Assembly (NCBI GenBank): GCA_026398735.1
Contig: JAPLSH010000004.1
Location: 297,923-361,922 of the forward strand
Source: Pseudomonadota bacterium
GTDB taxonomy: Bacteria; Pseudomonadota; Gammaproteobacteria; Steroidobacterales; Steroidobacteraceae
Direction: 5' to 3'
DNA length: 64,000 bases
Shown in pieces: positions 20,798 through 30,492 of the stretch (position 1 is the first letter of the stretch; the number at the start of each line of letters is the position of its first letter). The position numbers and the translations under genes are program-made. The notes beneath the pieces were generated by a model, which was not told where the DNA came from, ran no database searches, and saw only the letters and a list, made by a program, of their open reading frames with translations.

Positions 20798-20813
20798 AGC
20801 ACAAGCCGTGCCA
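20798..20813 (-). promoter_or_regulatory. sigma-54 (-24/-12) promoter of the PEP-CTERM gene
   Basis: minus strand TGGCACG-GCTT-GTGCT, GG-N10-GC spacing; predicted TSS about 20787, 29 nt before the TTG start. Confidence 0.72.
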
Positions 20814-20891
20814 TGTGCGCGCAACTGCTTGATCAGAAAAGAATGCAACGATGTTGTCGATGCTGTTCAGCGTCCCGGCGTCGCTCTGGCT

Positions 20892-20905
20892 GTAAAGAAA
20901 TCCGA
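20892..20905. promoter_or_regulatory. distal 14-bp repeat copy 1 (GTAAAGAAATCCGA), candidate PrsR enhancer site
   Basis: identical to 20989-21002; about 110 bp upstream of the predicted sigma-54 TSS. Confidence 0.5.
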
Positions 20906-20988
20906 TTTCACATAAGACGCCTAAGTCCAGCTACGGGGCATCGACGGCCACTGCACTGATACCGATGTGACCTAGCGCTCGAAGCAGC

Positions 20989-21002
20989 GTAAAGAAATCC
21001 GA
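20989..21002. promoter_or_regulatory. distal 14-bp repeat copy 2 (GTAAAGAAATCCGA), candidate PrsR enhancer site
   Basis: identical to 20892-20905; about 210 bp upstream of the predicted TSS and 46 bp before the prsK start. Confidence 0.5.
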
Positions 21003-21013
21003 CACCGTTCATG

Positions 21014-21029
21014 GTGAGGCACTCCTCAC
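21014..21029 (+). promoter_or_regulatory. small hairpin/operator upstream of prsK
   Basis: GTGAGG-CACT-CCTCAC perfect inverted repeat ending 19 nt before the GTG start. Confidence 0.35.
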
Positions 21030-21047
21030 TGCGCAGAGAATCGTGCG

Positions 21048-23093
21048 GTGAACCTCGCGATACTCACCTATGGACTGACGACAGTGCTGATGCTGGCTGC
21101 CCTGCCGCTGTTGCTGTCGGCTACGCGCGGTCATTGGCGGCGACGCTTTCTGGGCTGGGCTCTGGTGTTGCAATCCTTATGGGCTGCGGTGATTGCTGCA
21201 CGCGCCTCACAGGTCGTGTTGTCTGATTGGCTGTTGATGTCGGTCGACGCACTGCGCTATGGCGCATTGCTGTGTCTGCTGGTGACGCTTGGCACCTTGC
21301 CACTGCGCGCTTGGGTCGCCCGTTCCGCTCTGGCTCTTTGCGTTGGCGTGCTGCTGTTGGCCGGCGTGGCTCAACTACTGGCCTCGTATGCCGGCTGGTC
21401 TGAGGATCTATCCCACCTGCCGGGTCTTGGCGCCCTATTGCTAACCGTCAGTGGACTGGTGCTCGTGGAGCAGGTCGTGCGCAATTCGCCGATCGCCGGC
21501 GGTAGCGGTCTTAAGCTGTGTGCGCTGGCCATAGGTGGCATGTTCACCTGCGACTTGTTTGTCGCAGCGCAGGCTACGCTCAGTACAGATCAGCAGGTAG
21601 TGCTGCTGGTGGTACGCGGTGTCGTATATCTGCTGCTGCTGCCCTTCCTGTGGTTGGGTATCAAAAACCTTGAGGGCCAACCGTCGCGCGCCTTTGTCTC
21701 GCGACAGGTTGTGTTCTATGGCTCCACCGCAGTAGCGGTCGGGTTGTATCTGGTGCTGGCCTCACTTGCCGCTTGGTTGCTGCAGGTTCGCGGCGGCAGC
21801 TGGGCGCAGCCATTGCGTGTACTGCTGTTGCTGGGCGCACTGGTAGTGCTGGCTGTGGTGTTGCTGTCGGAGTCACCCTCGCGGCGGCTCAAGGTCTTCA
21901 TCGCCAAGCACTTCTATAGCAATAAATACGACTACCGCATCGAGTGGCTACGCTTCATTGCCACACTGTCGCAGCCACCCAGTGATGGCGAAGATGCCCG
22001 CCACACTGCGATCCGTGCCATTGCGCAGATCTTCAACAGTCCCGGCGGCGTGCTGTATCAATGCGAATCGGTAGGCCAGCCTTTGCTGCCAGTCGCCAGC
22101 TGGAACGCTGGCCGTGTGCCATTGGCACCGTTACCAGCGTTTGAACCACACGGGCAACTACCGGCGTTCCTGGCTGCAAGCCAATGGGTTATCGACCTGC
22201 ATGAATTTGTGCAGTATCCCGAACGCTATAGGCACATAGCGCTACCTGAGCAACTACTCGAACCCGATGGCAACTGGCGAATGCTGGTGCCGTTACTCGA
22301 GCTTGACCGGCTGACTGGCATCTTGGTGCTGCAGTCACCGCCGCCGCCTTTCGACATGACTTATGAAGACCGTGACCTGCTTAAAACCGTAGGTAGACAC
22401 GTCGCGGTCCTTCTGGCGCAGCAGCAAGCCGATCAGAAGCTGAGCGAGAGCCGACAGTTTGATGCGTTCAACCGCTTCGCTGCCTTTGTGATGCACGACA
22501 TGAAGAATTCGGTGGCCCAGTTGCAGCTGTTGGTGGCCAATGCTGCGCGGCATCGTCATAACCCACAGTTCATGGACGATGCCATCGACACTATTGCCAA
22601 TACTGTCGAGCGCATGACGCGACTGATCAGCCAACTGCAGGCGCGCGATGCGCAGTCTGCCGAACGTCAGGTAGATGCTGTAGCGCTTTTATGCGCTGCA
22701 GTAGCGCGTGCACTGCCGCGCGCACCATCACCTATATTGCACAGCGATACACCTGCCATAGCAGCGACTGTCGATCCAGATCGCCTTGCTGGCGTATTTG
22801 ATCACTTGATCCGCAATGCCCAAGATGCCGCCGGTCCGTCGGGACAAGTAACGGTGAGGCTGTCTGTGGCTGCAGACCACTGGAGCGTACGCGTTACCGA
22901 CACGGGACCAGGCATGGACGCGCAGTTCGTGCGCGAGCGTCTTTTTAAACCCTTTGATAGCACCAAAGGCTCCAAAGGAATGGGTATTGGTGCCTATCAG
23001 GCTCGCGCCTATGTGCAGCAGCTGCGTGGCTCGCTGGAAGTGCAAACCAGTCCCGGACATGGCACCGCCATGGTGATTAGGGTCCCGTTGTGA
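21048..23093 (+). CDS. prsK: XrtA/PEP-CTERM system histidine kinase PrsK
   Basis: multi-TM N-terminus, GAF-like region, HDMKNSVAQLQLLVANAARH H-box, SKGMGIGAYQARAYVQQLRG G-box; followed by prsR with 4-nt overlap. Confidence 0.9.
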   Translation: MNLAILTYGLTTVLMLAALPLLLSATRGHWRRRFLGWALVLQSLWAAVIAARASQVVLSDWLLMSVDALRYGALLCLLVTLGTLPLRAWVARSALALCVGVLLLAGVAQLLASYAGWSEDLSHLPGLGALLLTVSGLVLVEQVVRNSPIAGGSGLKLCALAIGGMFTCDLFVAAQATLSTDQQVVLLVVRGVVYLLLLPFLWLGIKNLEGQPSRAFVSRQVVFYGSTAVAVGLYLVLASLAAWLLQVRGGSWAQPLRVLLLLGALVVLAVVLLSESPSRRLKVFIAKHFYSNKYDYRIEWLRFIATLSQPPSDGEDARHTAIRAIAQIFNSPGGVLYQCESVGQPLLPVASWNAGRVPLAPLPAFEPHGQLPAFLAASQWVIDLHEFVQYPERYRHIALPEQLLEPDGNWRMLVPLLELDRLTGILVLQSPPPPFDMTYEDRDLLKTVGRHVAVLLAQQQADQKLSESRQFDAFNRFAAFVMHDMKNSVAQLQLLVANAARHRHNPQFMDDAIDTIANTVERMTRLISQLQARDAQSAERQVDAVALLCAAVARALPRAPSPILHSDTPAIAATVDPDRLAGVFDHLIRNAQDAAGPSGQVTVRLSVAADHWSVRVTDTGPGMDAQFVRERLFKPFDSTKGSKGMGIGAYQARAYVQQLRGSLEVQTSPGHGTAMVIRVPL

Positions 23094-24457
23094 ACCACAA
23101 CACACCCAAATTGCTGATCGTCGAAGATGACGCGGGACTGCAAAAGCAGCTGCGCTGGTGCTTTGACGGTATGGAAGTGCTTCAGGCCTCGCACCGTACT
23201 GAGGCACTGGCGCTACTGCGCCGGCACGAACCGCAAGTAGTCCTGCAGGATTTGGGTTTACCGCCCGATGCCGAGGGGGTCAGCGAAGGCTTTGCCACGT
23301 TGCAACAGATGCTGGCGCTGGCTCCCCAAACCAAAGTGATAGTCATGACCGGCAATGCGGACAAGGACAATCCGGTTCGGGCAGTGGGTTTGGGTGCATG
23401 GGATTTTTTCCCCAAGCCGGTGGAAACCGATGCGCTCAAGCTGATTGTCGGTCGTGCTTTTCATGTCGCTGAGTTGGAGCGGCAGAATCGCAGCCTGCGT
23501 CAGGCACACGGCCCGATGCCTTTGGAGGGCATCATCGCCACTGACCCGCAGATGCTCAAAGTGTGTCGCATGGTCGAAAAAGTGGCGACCACCAACGCCT
23601 CTGTATTGGTGCTGGGTGAGAGTGGCACCGGCAAAGAGCTGATAGCACGTGCCCTGCATACGCACAGCGATCGTGCTGCTAATCGTTTTGTAGCTATCAA
23701 CTGCGCCGCTATTCCCGAGCAACTGCTGGAAAGCGAGCTCTTTGGCTATGAGAAAGGCGCGTTCACGGGCGCAGCTAAAACTACGCCCGGGAAAATTGAG
23801 ATGGCTGAGGGCGGCACGCTGTTCCTCGATGAAATCGGTGATATGCCACTGTCCTTACAGTCCAAGCTCCTGCGCTTTCTGCAAGCGCGTGTCATCGATC
23901 GTGTTGGTGGCCGTCACGAGATTCCTGTCGATGTACGCGTTGTTTGCGCTACCCACCAGGACCTGCCAGCCCTGATCGAGGCAAAGCAGTTTCGCCAGGA
24001 TCTGTATTACCGCATAAGCGAGGTTTCGCTGACTCTGCCGCCCTTGCGCAGCAGACCATCCGATGCAGTAGTGCTGGCCCGTGCCATTCTGCACCGCGCT
24101 GCGCAGGAACTACCCCGCGCCCCAAAGAGCTTTACCGATGACGCACTAAAAGCCATTCAAAGCCACCCTTGGCCAGGCAATGTGCGTGAACTGGAAAACA
24201 AAGTCCGTTCAGCTGCGATCATGGCCAGTGGCGCACAGCTAACAGCCGACGATCTGGGCTTGGCGTCGGGCGCAGAGTCTGTCGCAGTACTGAACCTCAA
24301 AACCGTGCGCACACGTGCTGAACGCCAGGCAGTAGAACAGGCACTGGCAATGACCGGTGGCAACGTCTCGCACAGCGCCGAATTACTGGGCGTCACCAGA
24401 CCCACGCTCTATGACCTGCTCGAAAAGCTGCAGATACGGCCTGAGAACGCCTCATGA
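23090..24457 (+). CDS. prsR: PEP-CTERM system sigma-54-dependent response regulator PrsR
   Basis: receiver domain ([14 protein letters not shown]), AAA+ [16 protein letters not shown], sigma-54 contact motif GAFTGA, Fis-type HTH. Confidence 0.92.
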   Translation: MNHNTPKLLIVEDDAGLQKQLRWCFDGMEVLQASHRTEALALLRRHEPQVVLQDLGLPPDAEGVSEGFATLQQMLALAPQTKVIVMTGNADKDNPVRAVGLGAWDFFPKPVETDALKLIVGRAFHVAELERQNRSLRQAHGPMPLEGIIATDPQMLKVCRMVEKVATTNASVLVLGESGTGKELIARALHTHSDRAANRFVAINCAAIPEQLLESELFGYEKGAFTGAAKTTPGKIEMAEGGTLFLDEIGDMPLSLQSKLLRFLQARVIDRVGGRHEIPVDVRVVCATHQDLPALIEAKQFRQDLYYRISEVSLTLPPLRSRPSDAVVLARAILHRAAQELPRAPKSFTDDALKAIQSHPWPGNVRELENKVRSAAIMASGAQLTADDLGLASGAESVAVLNLKTVRTRAERQAVEQALAMTGGNVSHSAELLGVTRPTLYDLLEKLQIRPENAS

Positions 24458-24467
24458 GTGCTCGCTC

Positions 24468-25505
24468 ATGACGGTACAGATCTGTGATCAGCCCGCTTCA
24501 GACTGGGAGGTATTTGTCGGGTCCCAACCGCAGGCCTCGGTATATCACCAGCCAGCGTGGGCACAGCTGGCCTGTGAGGTATTTGGCCTACGTGCTTGGT
24601 ATCTCGAATCGCGAACCAGCACCGGTGCGTTACAAGGTGTTTTACAAGTGGTGCGTCAACATGGCCCGCTGCTCGGCAGCTACCTGACCTCCATGCCTTA
24701 TTTCAACTACGGTGGTGCGTTGGCCGTTGATGTACTGGTGCGTGAGGCACTCATGTCTGCGGCGCGCGACCTGTCGCAAAAAATGAGCTGCCGCTATCTG
24801 GAGCTGCGCGATACCGTCCCGGCTGCATCCCATTGGCTCACGCGCACCGACAAGGTGAGCATGGTGCTGGATCTGCCTGTAGATGCCACGGCGCTGTCCG
24901 CACAGCTGGGAGCCAAGTTACGTGCCCAAACCCGACGGGCAGAACGCGAAGGCGCCACCACGCATGTGGGCGGGCTGGAACTGCTGACTGATTTTTATGA
25001 TGTGTTTTGCCGCAACATGCATGCACTGGGTACACCGGTCTATCCCAAGCGCTTTTTCGAACAGCTGCTGCAGCGCTTCGCTAACTGTACTGCTGTAGTG
25101 GTGATACGCGCAGCAGACAAACCGATGGCCGCGGGCCTGTTGGTGTTTGACGGTACGACAGCAGAGATCCCTTGGGCCGCCTGTCGCGAAGATGCCAAGC
25201 CCCAAGGCTTCAACATGAAGCTCTATTTGGAGGCCCTGCAGCTGAGCATTTCCCGCGGCTGTAAGCGCTTTGATTTTGGTCGCACCACAACCGGCAGTGG
25301 CACCTGGCGCTTTAAAGCACAGTGGGGAGCGCAGCCCGTGCAGCTGTATTGGCATCGTTGGGAGCGTAACGCCCCAGTCGACGCGGCTGATCACAGCGCC
25401 GTGCCAAGCAAATGGCGCAAGCGTGTGAGCCGCGCTTGGAGCCTGCTACCCCTTTCTTTGGTCAACACGGTGGGCCCCTATGTCAGCCCGAGACTTCCGT
25501 GGTGA
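24468..25505 (+). CDS. FemAB family XrtA/PEP-CTERM-associated protein
   Basis: ATG 24468; SDWEVFVGSQPQASVYHQPAWAQL; FDFGRTTTGSGTWRFKAQWGAQPVQLYWH. Confidence 0.85.
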   Translation: MTVQICDQPASDWEVFVGSQPQASVYHQPAWAQLACEVFGLRAWYLESRTSTGALQGVLQVVRQHGPLLGSYLTSMPYFNYGGALAVDVLVREALMSAARDLSQKMSCRYLELRDTVPAASHWLTRTDKVSMVLDLPVDATALSAQLGAKLRAQTRRAEREGATTHVGGLELLTDFYDVFCRNMHALGTPVYPKRFFEQLLQRFANCTAVVVIRAADKPMAAGLLVFDGTTAEIPWAACREDAKPQGFNMKLYLEALQLSISRGCKRFDFGRTTTGSGTWRFKAQWGAQPVQLYWHRWERNAPVDAADHSAVPSKWRKRVSRAWSLLPLSLVNTVGPYVSPRLPW

Positions 25506-26536
25506 AGTTACTGCGTCCAACATTAAAAGCTGCAGCTTATGCAGCTACCGCTGCATTGGCCCCGATGCTAATGCGCGGCTTGCCTGGATCGCGCCTGCTC
25601 ATCCTGACCTATCACCGCGTGCTACCGCCGACCCATCCGGCCCGTGAGTACGAGGAGCAGGGCATGATGGTCTCGGCGCAGAACCTGGAGATGCACCTGC
25701 GCCTGATCGGTGGCTACGCAACGTTTATGCATCTGGATGACTGGCTGGATCAAAGAGATGCGGGCGCCACCTTGCCGCGCCTAACCTGCGCGGTAACCTT
25801 TGATGATGGCTGGTCAGACAACTACCACCACGCATTTGCAGTGCTGCAGCGCCTGCAAATACCAGCAACTATCTTCCTGGCAACAGCCCGGATCGGCACC
25901 GTGCTGGGCTTCTGGCCAACGACGCTGGGACGACTGCTTCTCGAAGCTTGGCAGCAGGACAACCACGCGCTCCTTGAAGCGCTTGCAGACCGGCTTCCGC
26001 TCATTCGTTGGCCCAAGTCAGTGCTCATAACGGCTCGTCGCGCCGTTGCCTATGAAGTCATCGATCAGCTCAAAAAATACTATCTTGACCAGGACATTGA
26101 CGCTGCGCTCACGCTGCTCGCAGCTGCTCAAATGCGCAACCAACAGCCGGATTTGCTCGATTGGGAGCAAGTGCGACGCATGGCTGACACCGGGCTCATA
26201 AAGCTGGGGTCGCATACCCGCAACCATCGCCGGCTCAATGCCCGGCTGGGATCCGAGTTGCTGGATGACGAGATCGGCATCTCGGCGATGGAAATCGCCG
26301 GCCAGACCGGGAACCATCCGGGTGGCTTTTGCTATCCAAACGGCGATGCCAGCAGCGAAGCGCTGCACAAGGTCAGAAAAACCTACCGCTATTCGGTATT
26401 GAACACGCCTGGTATCAACCCCCTAGGCGTCGAGCCTCATGGACTAAAACGCATTGGTTTGCATGATGGCTCTGGCGCAACAGTCAACACAGTGCTCGGA
26501 CGGCTTGCGTGCGCCTACCTTGGCGTGGGGAACTAA
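25502..26536 (+). CDS. polysaccharide deacetylase (NodB domain) 1
   Basis: LLILTYHRVLPP, AVTFDDGWSDNY, KLGSHTRNHRRL; GTGA overlap with the preceding gene. Confidence 0.85.
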   Translation: MKLLRPTLKAAAYAATAALAPMLMRGLPGSRLLILTYHRVLPPTHPAREYEEQGMMVSAQNLEMHLRLIGGYATFMHLDDWLDQRDAGATLPRLTCAVTFDDGWSDNYHHAFAVLQRLQIPATIFLATARIGTVLGFWPTTLGRLLLEAWQQDNHALLEALADRLPLIRWPKSVLITARRAVAYEVIDQLKKYYLDQDIDAALTLLAAAQMRNQQPDLLDWEQVRRMADTGLIKLGSHTRNHRRLNARLGSELLDDEIGISAMEIAGQTGNHPGGFCYPNGDASSEALHKVRKTYRYSVLNTPGINPLGVEPHGLKRIGLHDGSGATVNTVLGRLACAYLGVGN

Positions 26537-26538
26537 AA

Positions 26539-28365
26539 ATGTTTCGTGAGTTTGCTGCCGTCCATCAAATCCTAACGGTCAAGCAGCGCCGACACTATTA
26601 CGCGCTACTTGTGCTGTTCACCTTTGGTGCGTTGCTGCAGGTCGCTGGCGTTGCATCACTGGCTCCGTTCATTGCGCTGCTTTCCAGCCCGGCGCTGATC
26701 CAAGACAGCGCTGCCATTGCCTGGCTGTACAGCCAGTCCCATGCAACGACAGTAAACGGCTTTCTAACCCTGATTGCCCTCGCAATCATTGCTCTCATTA
26801 TTGTAACCAATGCTGTAGCGGCAATATCGATGTGGGCACTATTTAGCTTTTCGATGTCCGTCGGCCACCGCATACAGCTGGACGTTTTTCGCAGCAGCTT
26901 GTACCAAAGCTATGTTGATTTTGGTCGGCGAAACTCTGCGGACATGATCACCATGCTCGTTCAGGAAGGGCCCCGATTCATCTATATGGTTGTTCAGCCA
27001 ACGCTACAAGTAATCAGTCAAGCAATGGTTGTAATCATCGTTGCGATAGTGCTTGTCGCTTTCAATCCAAAGCTGGCGCTGATAGCCCTCTTAATCATTG
27101 GTCTTGGGTATGCCGCCATCTTCGCCATGGTGAAAGAGCGACTAACGGTGCATGGCGATGCTATATGGCGCACGACTAGTCGCCGACAGCGGGTGATGAC
27201 AGAGGCCTTTGGCGGTATGAAAGAAATAAAGCTCAACGGTACAGAGTGGGCTTATGAGCGTGATCTGGAAAGAATCAGTGGTCAGTCCAATAAATCACTG
27301 ACCATGATCAGTCTGCTCAGTGAACTACCTAGGTTCATGCTCGAGACGATTGCCTTTGCGGCACTGTTGGCTATGGCTATTGTGCTGTTACTTGCAGGCA
27401 CACCAACTATGGAAATAGTGGCGACGCTTAGTCTTTATGCCACTGCCGGCTACAAACTCTTGCCAGCCGCCCAGACAGTATTCAAATCTTTTTCGAGTAT
27501 TAAAGCCAACCAAAACGTCATAGAGAATTTGTTTCCCCACATCGTTGCCGGAAGATCATACGAGAAACGCACACCAAGAACCCACCACGCCGCAGACAAA
27601 ATCCTTGCGGGTGACATCCAATTTAGCAACCTTAGCTTTCGTTACCCAGGGGCGGCCCATCGTGCGCTAACTGATGTTGATGTGGTCTTTCCAGCTCATC
27701 GCATCACGGCGATAGTCGGGCCCTCAGGCGCTGGCAAAAGCACCCTGCTTGACCTGCTGCTGGGACTTCTAGAGCCCGATACCGGGGTTTTAACTGTCGG
27801 TGCAAAACCCATATCCAAGGCAAATCTGCGAGCCTGGCAAAACACCATCGGCTATGTGCCGCAGCACATATTCCTGGTCGACGACACTATTGCAGTCAAC
27901 ATCAGCCTCGGCAGTGTAATTCCACCCTCTGTACCGGCATTGGAAAAGGCAGTACATAGCGCTTGCCTAGATAGCTATATCGCTGGACTAAAGGAAGGGT
28001 TTGAATATGTGGTCGGTGAGCGCGGGGCGCTGCTAAGTGGAGGCCAGCGGCAGCGGCTGGGCATCGCCAGAGCCCTGTATTCGCAACCTGCAGTAGTCAT
28101 CATGGATGAGGCTACCAGTGCACTTGATTCGACGACCGAGGATGAAGTGATGGCTACAGTTGCTGGCTTGCGCGATCAGGCCACTGTCGTGCTGGTCGCC
28201 CATCGAGCTTCGACTATTCGCTATGCAGACCATGTGGTCGTGGTGAATGGAGGACGTATTGAAGACAGCGGGCCGTTAGAGGCTGTGCTAAGTCGCAACG
28301 CATTTTTCCGGCGGCTTATGAATGGCGACGAGACACCAGATGATCCGGCCAGTACAAGCAGCTAA
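26539..28365 (+). CDS. ABC transporter, PglK/MsbA-like half transporter (candidate lipid-linked glycan flippase)
   Basis: six-TM N-terminus with GALLQVAGVASLAPFIALLSSP and GGMKEIKLNG, LYATAGYKLLPAAQTVFKSFSSI; GPSGAGKST Walker A, LSGGQRQRLGIARALY signature. Confidence 0.88.
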   Translation: MFREFAAVHQILTVKQRRHYYALLVLFTFGALLQVAGVASLAPFIALLSSPALIQDSAAIAWLYSQSHATTVNGFLTLIALAIIALIIVTNAVAAISMWALFSFSMSVGHRIQLDVFRSSLYQSYVDFGRRNSADMITMLVQEGPRFIYMVVQPTLQVISQAMVVIIVAIVLVAFNPKLALIALLIIGLGYAAIFAMVKERLTVHGDAIWRTTSRRQRVMTEAFGGMKEIKLNGTEWAYERDLERISGQSNKSLTMISLLSELPRFMLETIAFAALLAMAIVLLLAGTPTMEIVATLSLYATAGYKLLPAAQTVFKSFSSIKANQNVIENLFPHIVAGRSYEKRTPRTHHAADKILAGDIQFSNLSFRYPGAAHRALTDVDVVFPAHRITAIVGPSGAGKSTLLDLLLGLLEPDTGVLTVGAKPISKANLRAWQNTIGYVPQHIFLVDDTIAVNISLGSVIPPSVPALEKAVHSACLDSYIAGLKEGFEYVVGERGALLSGGQRQRLGIARALYSQPAVVIMDEATSALDSTTEDEVMATVAGLRDQATVVLVAHRASTIRYADHVVVVNGGRIEDSGPLEAVLSRNAFFRRLMNGDETPDDPASTSS

Positions 28366-29284
28366 GGCACCACCAGCACAGCCGGCCTCCGTCGCTGTGG
28401 TGATACCTGTGTATAACAGCGCGGGTACTCTTTATCGGGCGTTGCAGTCTGTCTTTGCGCAGACCTTGCTCCCATCCCAGGTAATTGTTGTAGATGACGG
28501 CTCACGGGACGATCCGCGCAGCGCACTTTTAGAATTTGCGGATCGAATCAGCTTTCATGTTCAGCTTAATTCCGGTGCCGCTGCAGCCCGCAATAATGCG
28601 GTCGCCAGGGCGGATGCAGACCTGATCGCCTTTCTTGATGCCGACGACTACTGGCATCCGCGCAAGCTCGAGCTGCAGGTTCAGGCGTTTTCACAAGATC
28701 CGGATTTGCTGCTGTGCTGCACAGGCTATCGCTGTGTTAGCCCGATGCAGGCTCAGGCGCCGTGGCCCTTGATAGAAGCTGATGACTTGGTCCGTTGCGC
28801 AACTTTCGCAGAGCTTTTCTCCCATCCCTATCTGGCCACACCAACGGTGATGGTCAAAAAGGCAGCATTTGAAGCGTCTGGGGGCTTTCGCGAGCAGCTG
28901 CGTACGGCTGAGGATGTTGACCTGTGGCTGCGGCTCGGTTGGCAGGGTGCTGTCGGTCGGTTGCCCTGTGTACTCACCACTGTTGTCACCACGCCTCACA
29001 GCACTACTGCCCTACACAAAGAAGGGGTGTTCCGCGACAACCTAACTGTAATTGCCGATTTTGTTGCTGCCCACCCGGAGTTTGGTGCTGCGCACGGGCG
29101 CGCGGTTCGGTATGCCTATGCAAAGGTCTACGAAGACTGGGGTTCTGGGGCTCTGGCTGTAGGTGACAGCGCTACGGCTCGCACCAAGCTGATGCAGTCC
29201 CTAACCTGGCGCATTGCGTTCAGGCCAACTCTGCTGTTGTTCAAATCCCTCTGGCTTGGGGTCGTCTCCTTCCTGCATAGGTAA
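28340..29284 (+). CDS. glycosyltransferase family 2
   Basis: VAVVIPVYNSAGTLYRALQSVFAQTLLPSQVIVVDDGS, IAFLDADDYWHPRKLELQ; start could be 28322. Confidence 0.88.
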   Translation: MIRPVQAAKAPPAQPASVAVVIPVYNSAGTLYRALQSVFAQTLLPSQVIVVDDGSRDDPRSALLEFADRISFHVQLNSGAAAARNNAVARADADLIAFLDADDYWHPRKLELQVQAFSQDPDLLLCCTGYRCVSPMQAQAPWPLIEADDLVRCATFAELFSHPYLATPTVMVKKAAFEASGGFREQLRTAEDVDLWLRLGWQGAVGRLPCVLTTVVTTPHSTTALHKEGVFRDNLTVIADFVAAHPEFGAAHGRAVRYAYAKVYEDWGSGALAVGDSATARTKLMQSLTWRIAFRPTLLLFKSLWLGVVSFLHR

Positions 29285-29335
29285 TTCTGCGACGCCTGTC
29301 TCTGCTACATATTTTACAGTCGCTAAGATCCCAGC

Positions 29336-30490
29336 ATGAGCGCCATGACAATTTTTCTGGAGTGCGTTTTCTGGGGCAGCACGGCGCTGATTCTCTATGG
29401 CTATGTGTTTTATCCGTTGCTGTTGCTCGTACTCCCGAGGCGCAAATTTCCGCTAAAAACCGAGCTGCCTGCTGTGCGGCGCATTTCCGTGATTGTGGCC
29501 GCACACAACGAAGCCAGTCAGATTGAAGCAAAATTGCTCAATACAGTAGCCCTGAGTACCGATGGCTTTGAGGTGGAGGTGCTCGTTGCCTCGGATGCCA
29601 GCACCGATGCTACCGATGACATCGTGCGCAACTATGAATCGCGGGGCGTAGTCCTGTCCCGGGCCGAGCAGCGGCATGGCAAAGAGCATGCTCAAAAGCT
29701 TGCAATCGCCCGCACCACTGGCGATGTCATTGTGTTCACCGATGCGGCTACAGTTTTGCCAGCCGACTCGTTGCTGCGACTGGCACTTCTGTTTAAAAAC
29801 CCACAAATCGGCGCCGTATCAAGCGTTGATAAGATCATTAGCGAAGACGGCCGCATTGAAGGCGAGGGGCTGTATGTACGCTACGAGATGTGGCTGCGCG
29901 ACTTGGAGCACAGGTACAACACTCTAGTGGGTTTAAGCGGATCGTTCTTCGCGGCACGCAGAGTGGTATGCATGCGCTGGGATATCCAGGTGTGCAGTGA
30001 CTTTGGCGTCGCGCTCAACTGCGCTGCGCTGGGGCTAAAAGCTGTCTCAGACCGGTCTCTTATCGGCTACTACCGCAATCTGGCCGATCCTAATCGGGAA
30101 TACACCCGCAAGGTTCGAACAGTGCTTCGGGGTATGGGCGGATTGGTGTTTCGTCGTGAAGTTCTAAATCCCTTCAAATTCGGCGCGTTTAGCTTTCAGG
30201 TTTTCAGTCACAAGGTGATGCGCTGGGCGGTGCCCTGGCTGCTGGTGCTGTCTGAAATCTGTGCAATTATCTTGGCGCGAGACGGCTCATTACTCCATAT
30301 CCTCATGGTGGAGTCGCTCACATTTTTGTGCCTGTCGCCGCTGGTTGTGCGTTGGTTCCCGTACCTGCGCCGCTACTCGCTGCTGCGCCTTGCGGCCTTC
30401 TTTATCGAGGTCAATGCCGCAATCCTGCACGCGACGCTGATGCTGTTAAAAGGGCAAGATATAAAGGCGTGGGAGCCTTCCAAACGCTGA
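29336..30490 (+). CDS. glycosyltransferase family 2, membrane-anchored
   Basis: N-terminal TM, ISVIVAAHNEASQIEAKLLN, VLVASDASTDATDDI, C-terminal TM helices. Confidence 0.85.
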   Translation: MSAMTIFLECVFWGSTALILYGYVFYPLLLLVLPRRKFPLKTELPAVRRISVIVAAHNEASQIEAKLLNTVALSTDGFEVEVLVASDASTDATDDIVRNYESRGVVLSRAEQRHGKEHAQKLAIARTTGDVIVFTDAATVLPADSLLRLALLFKNPQIGAVSSVDKIISEDGRIEGEGLYVRYEMWLRDLEHRYNTLVGLSGSFFAARRVVCMRWDIQVCSDFGVALNCAALGLKAVSDRSLIGYYRNLADPNREYTRKVRTVLRGMGGLVFRREVLNPFKFGAFSFQVFSHKVMRWAVPWLLVLSEICAIILARDGSLLHILMVESLTFLCLSPLVVRWFPYLRRYSLLRLAAFFIEVNAAILHATLMLLKGQDIKAWEPSKR

Positions 30491-30492
30491 CT

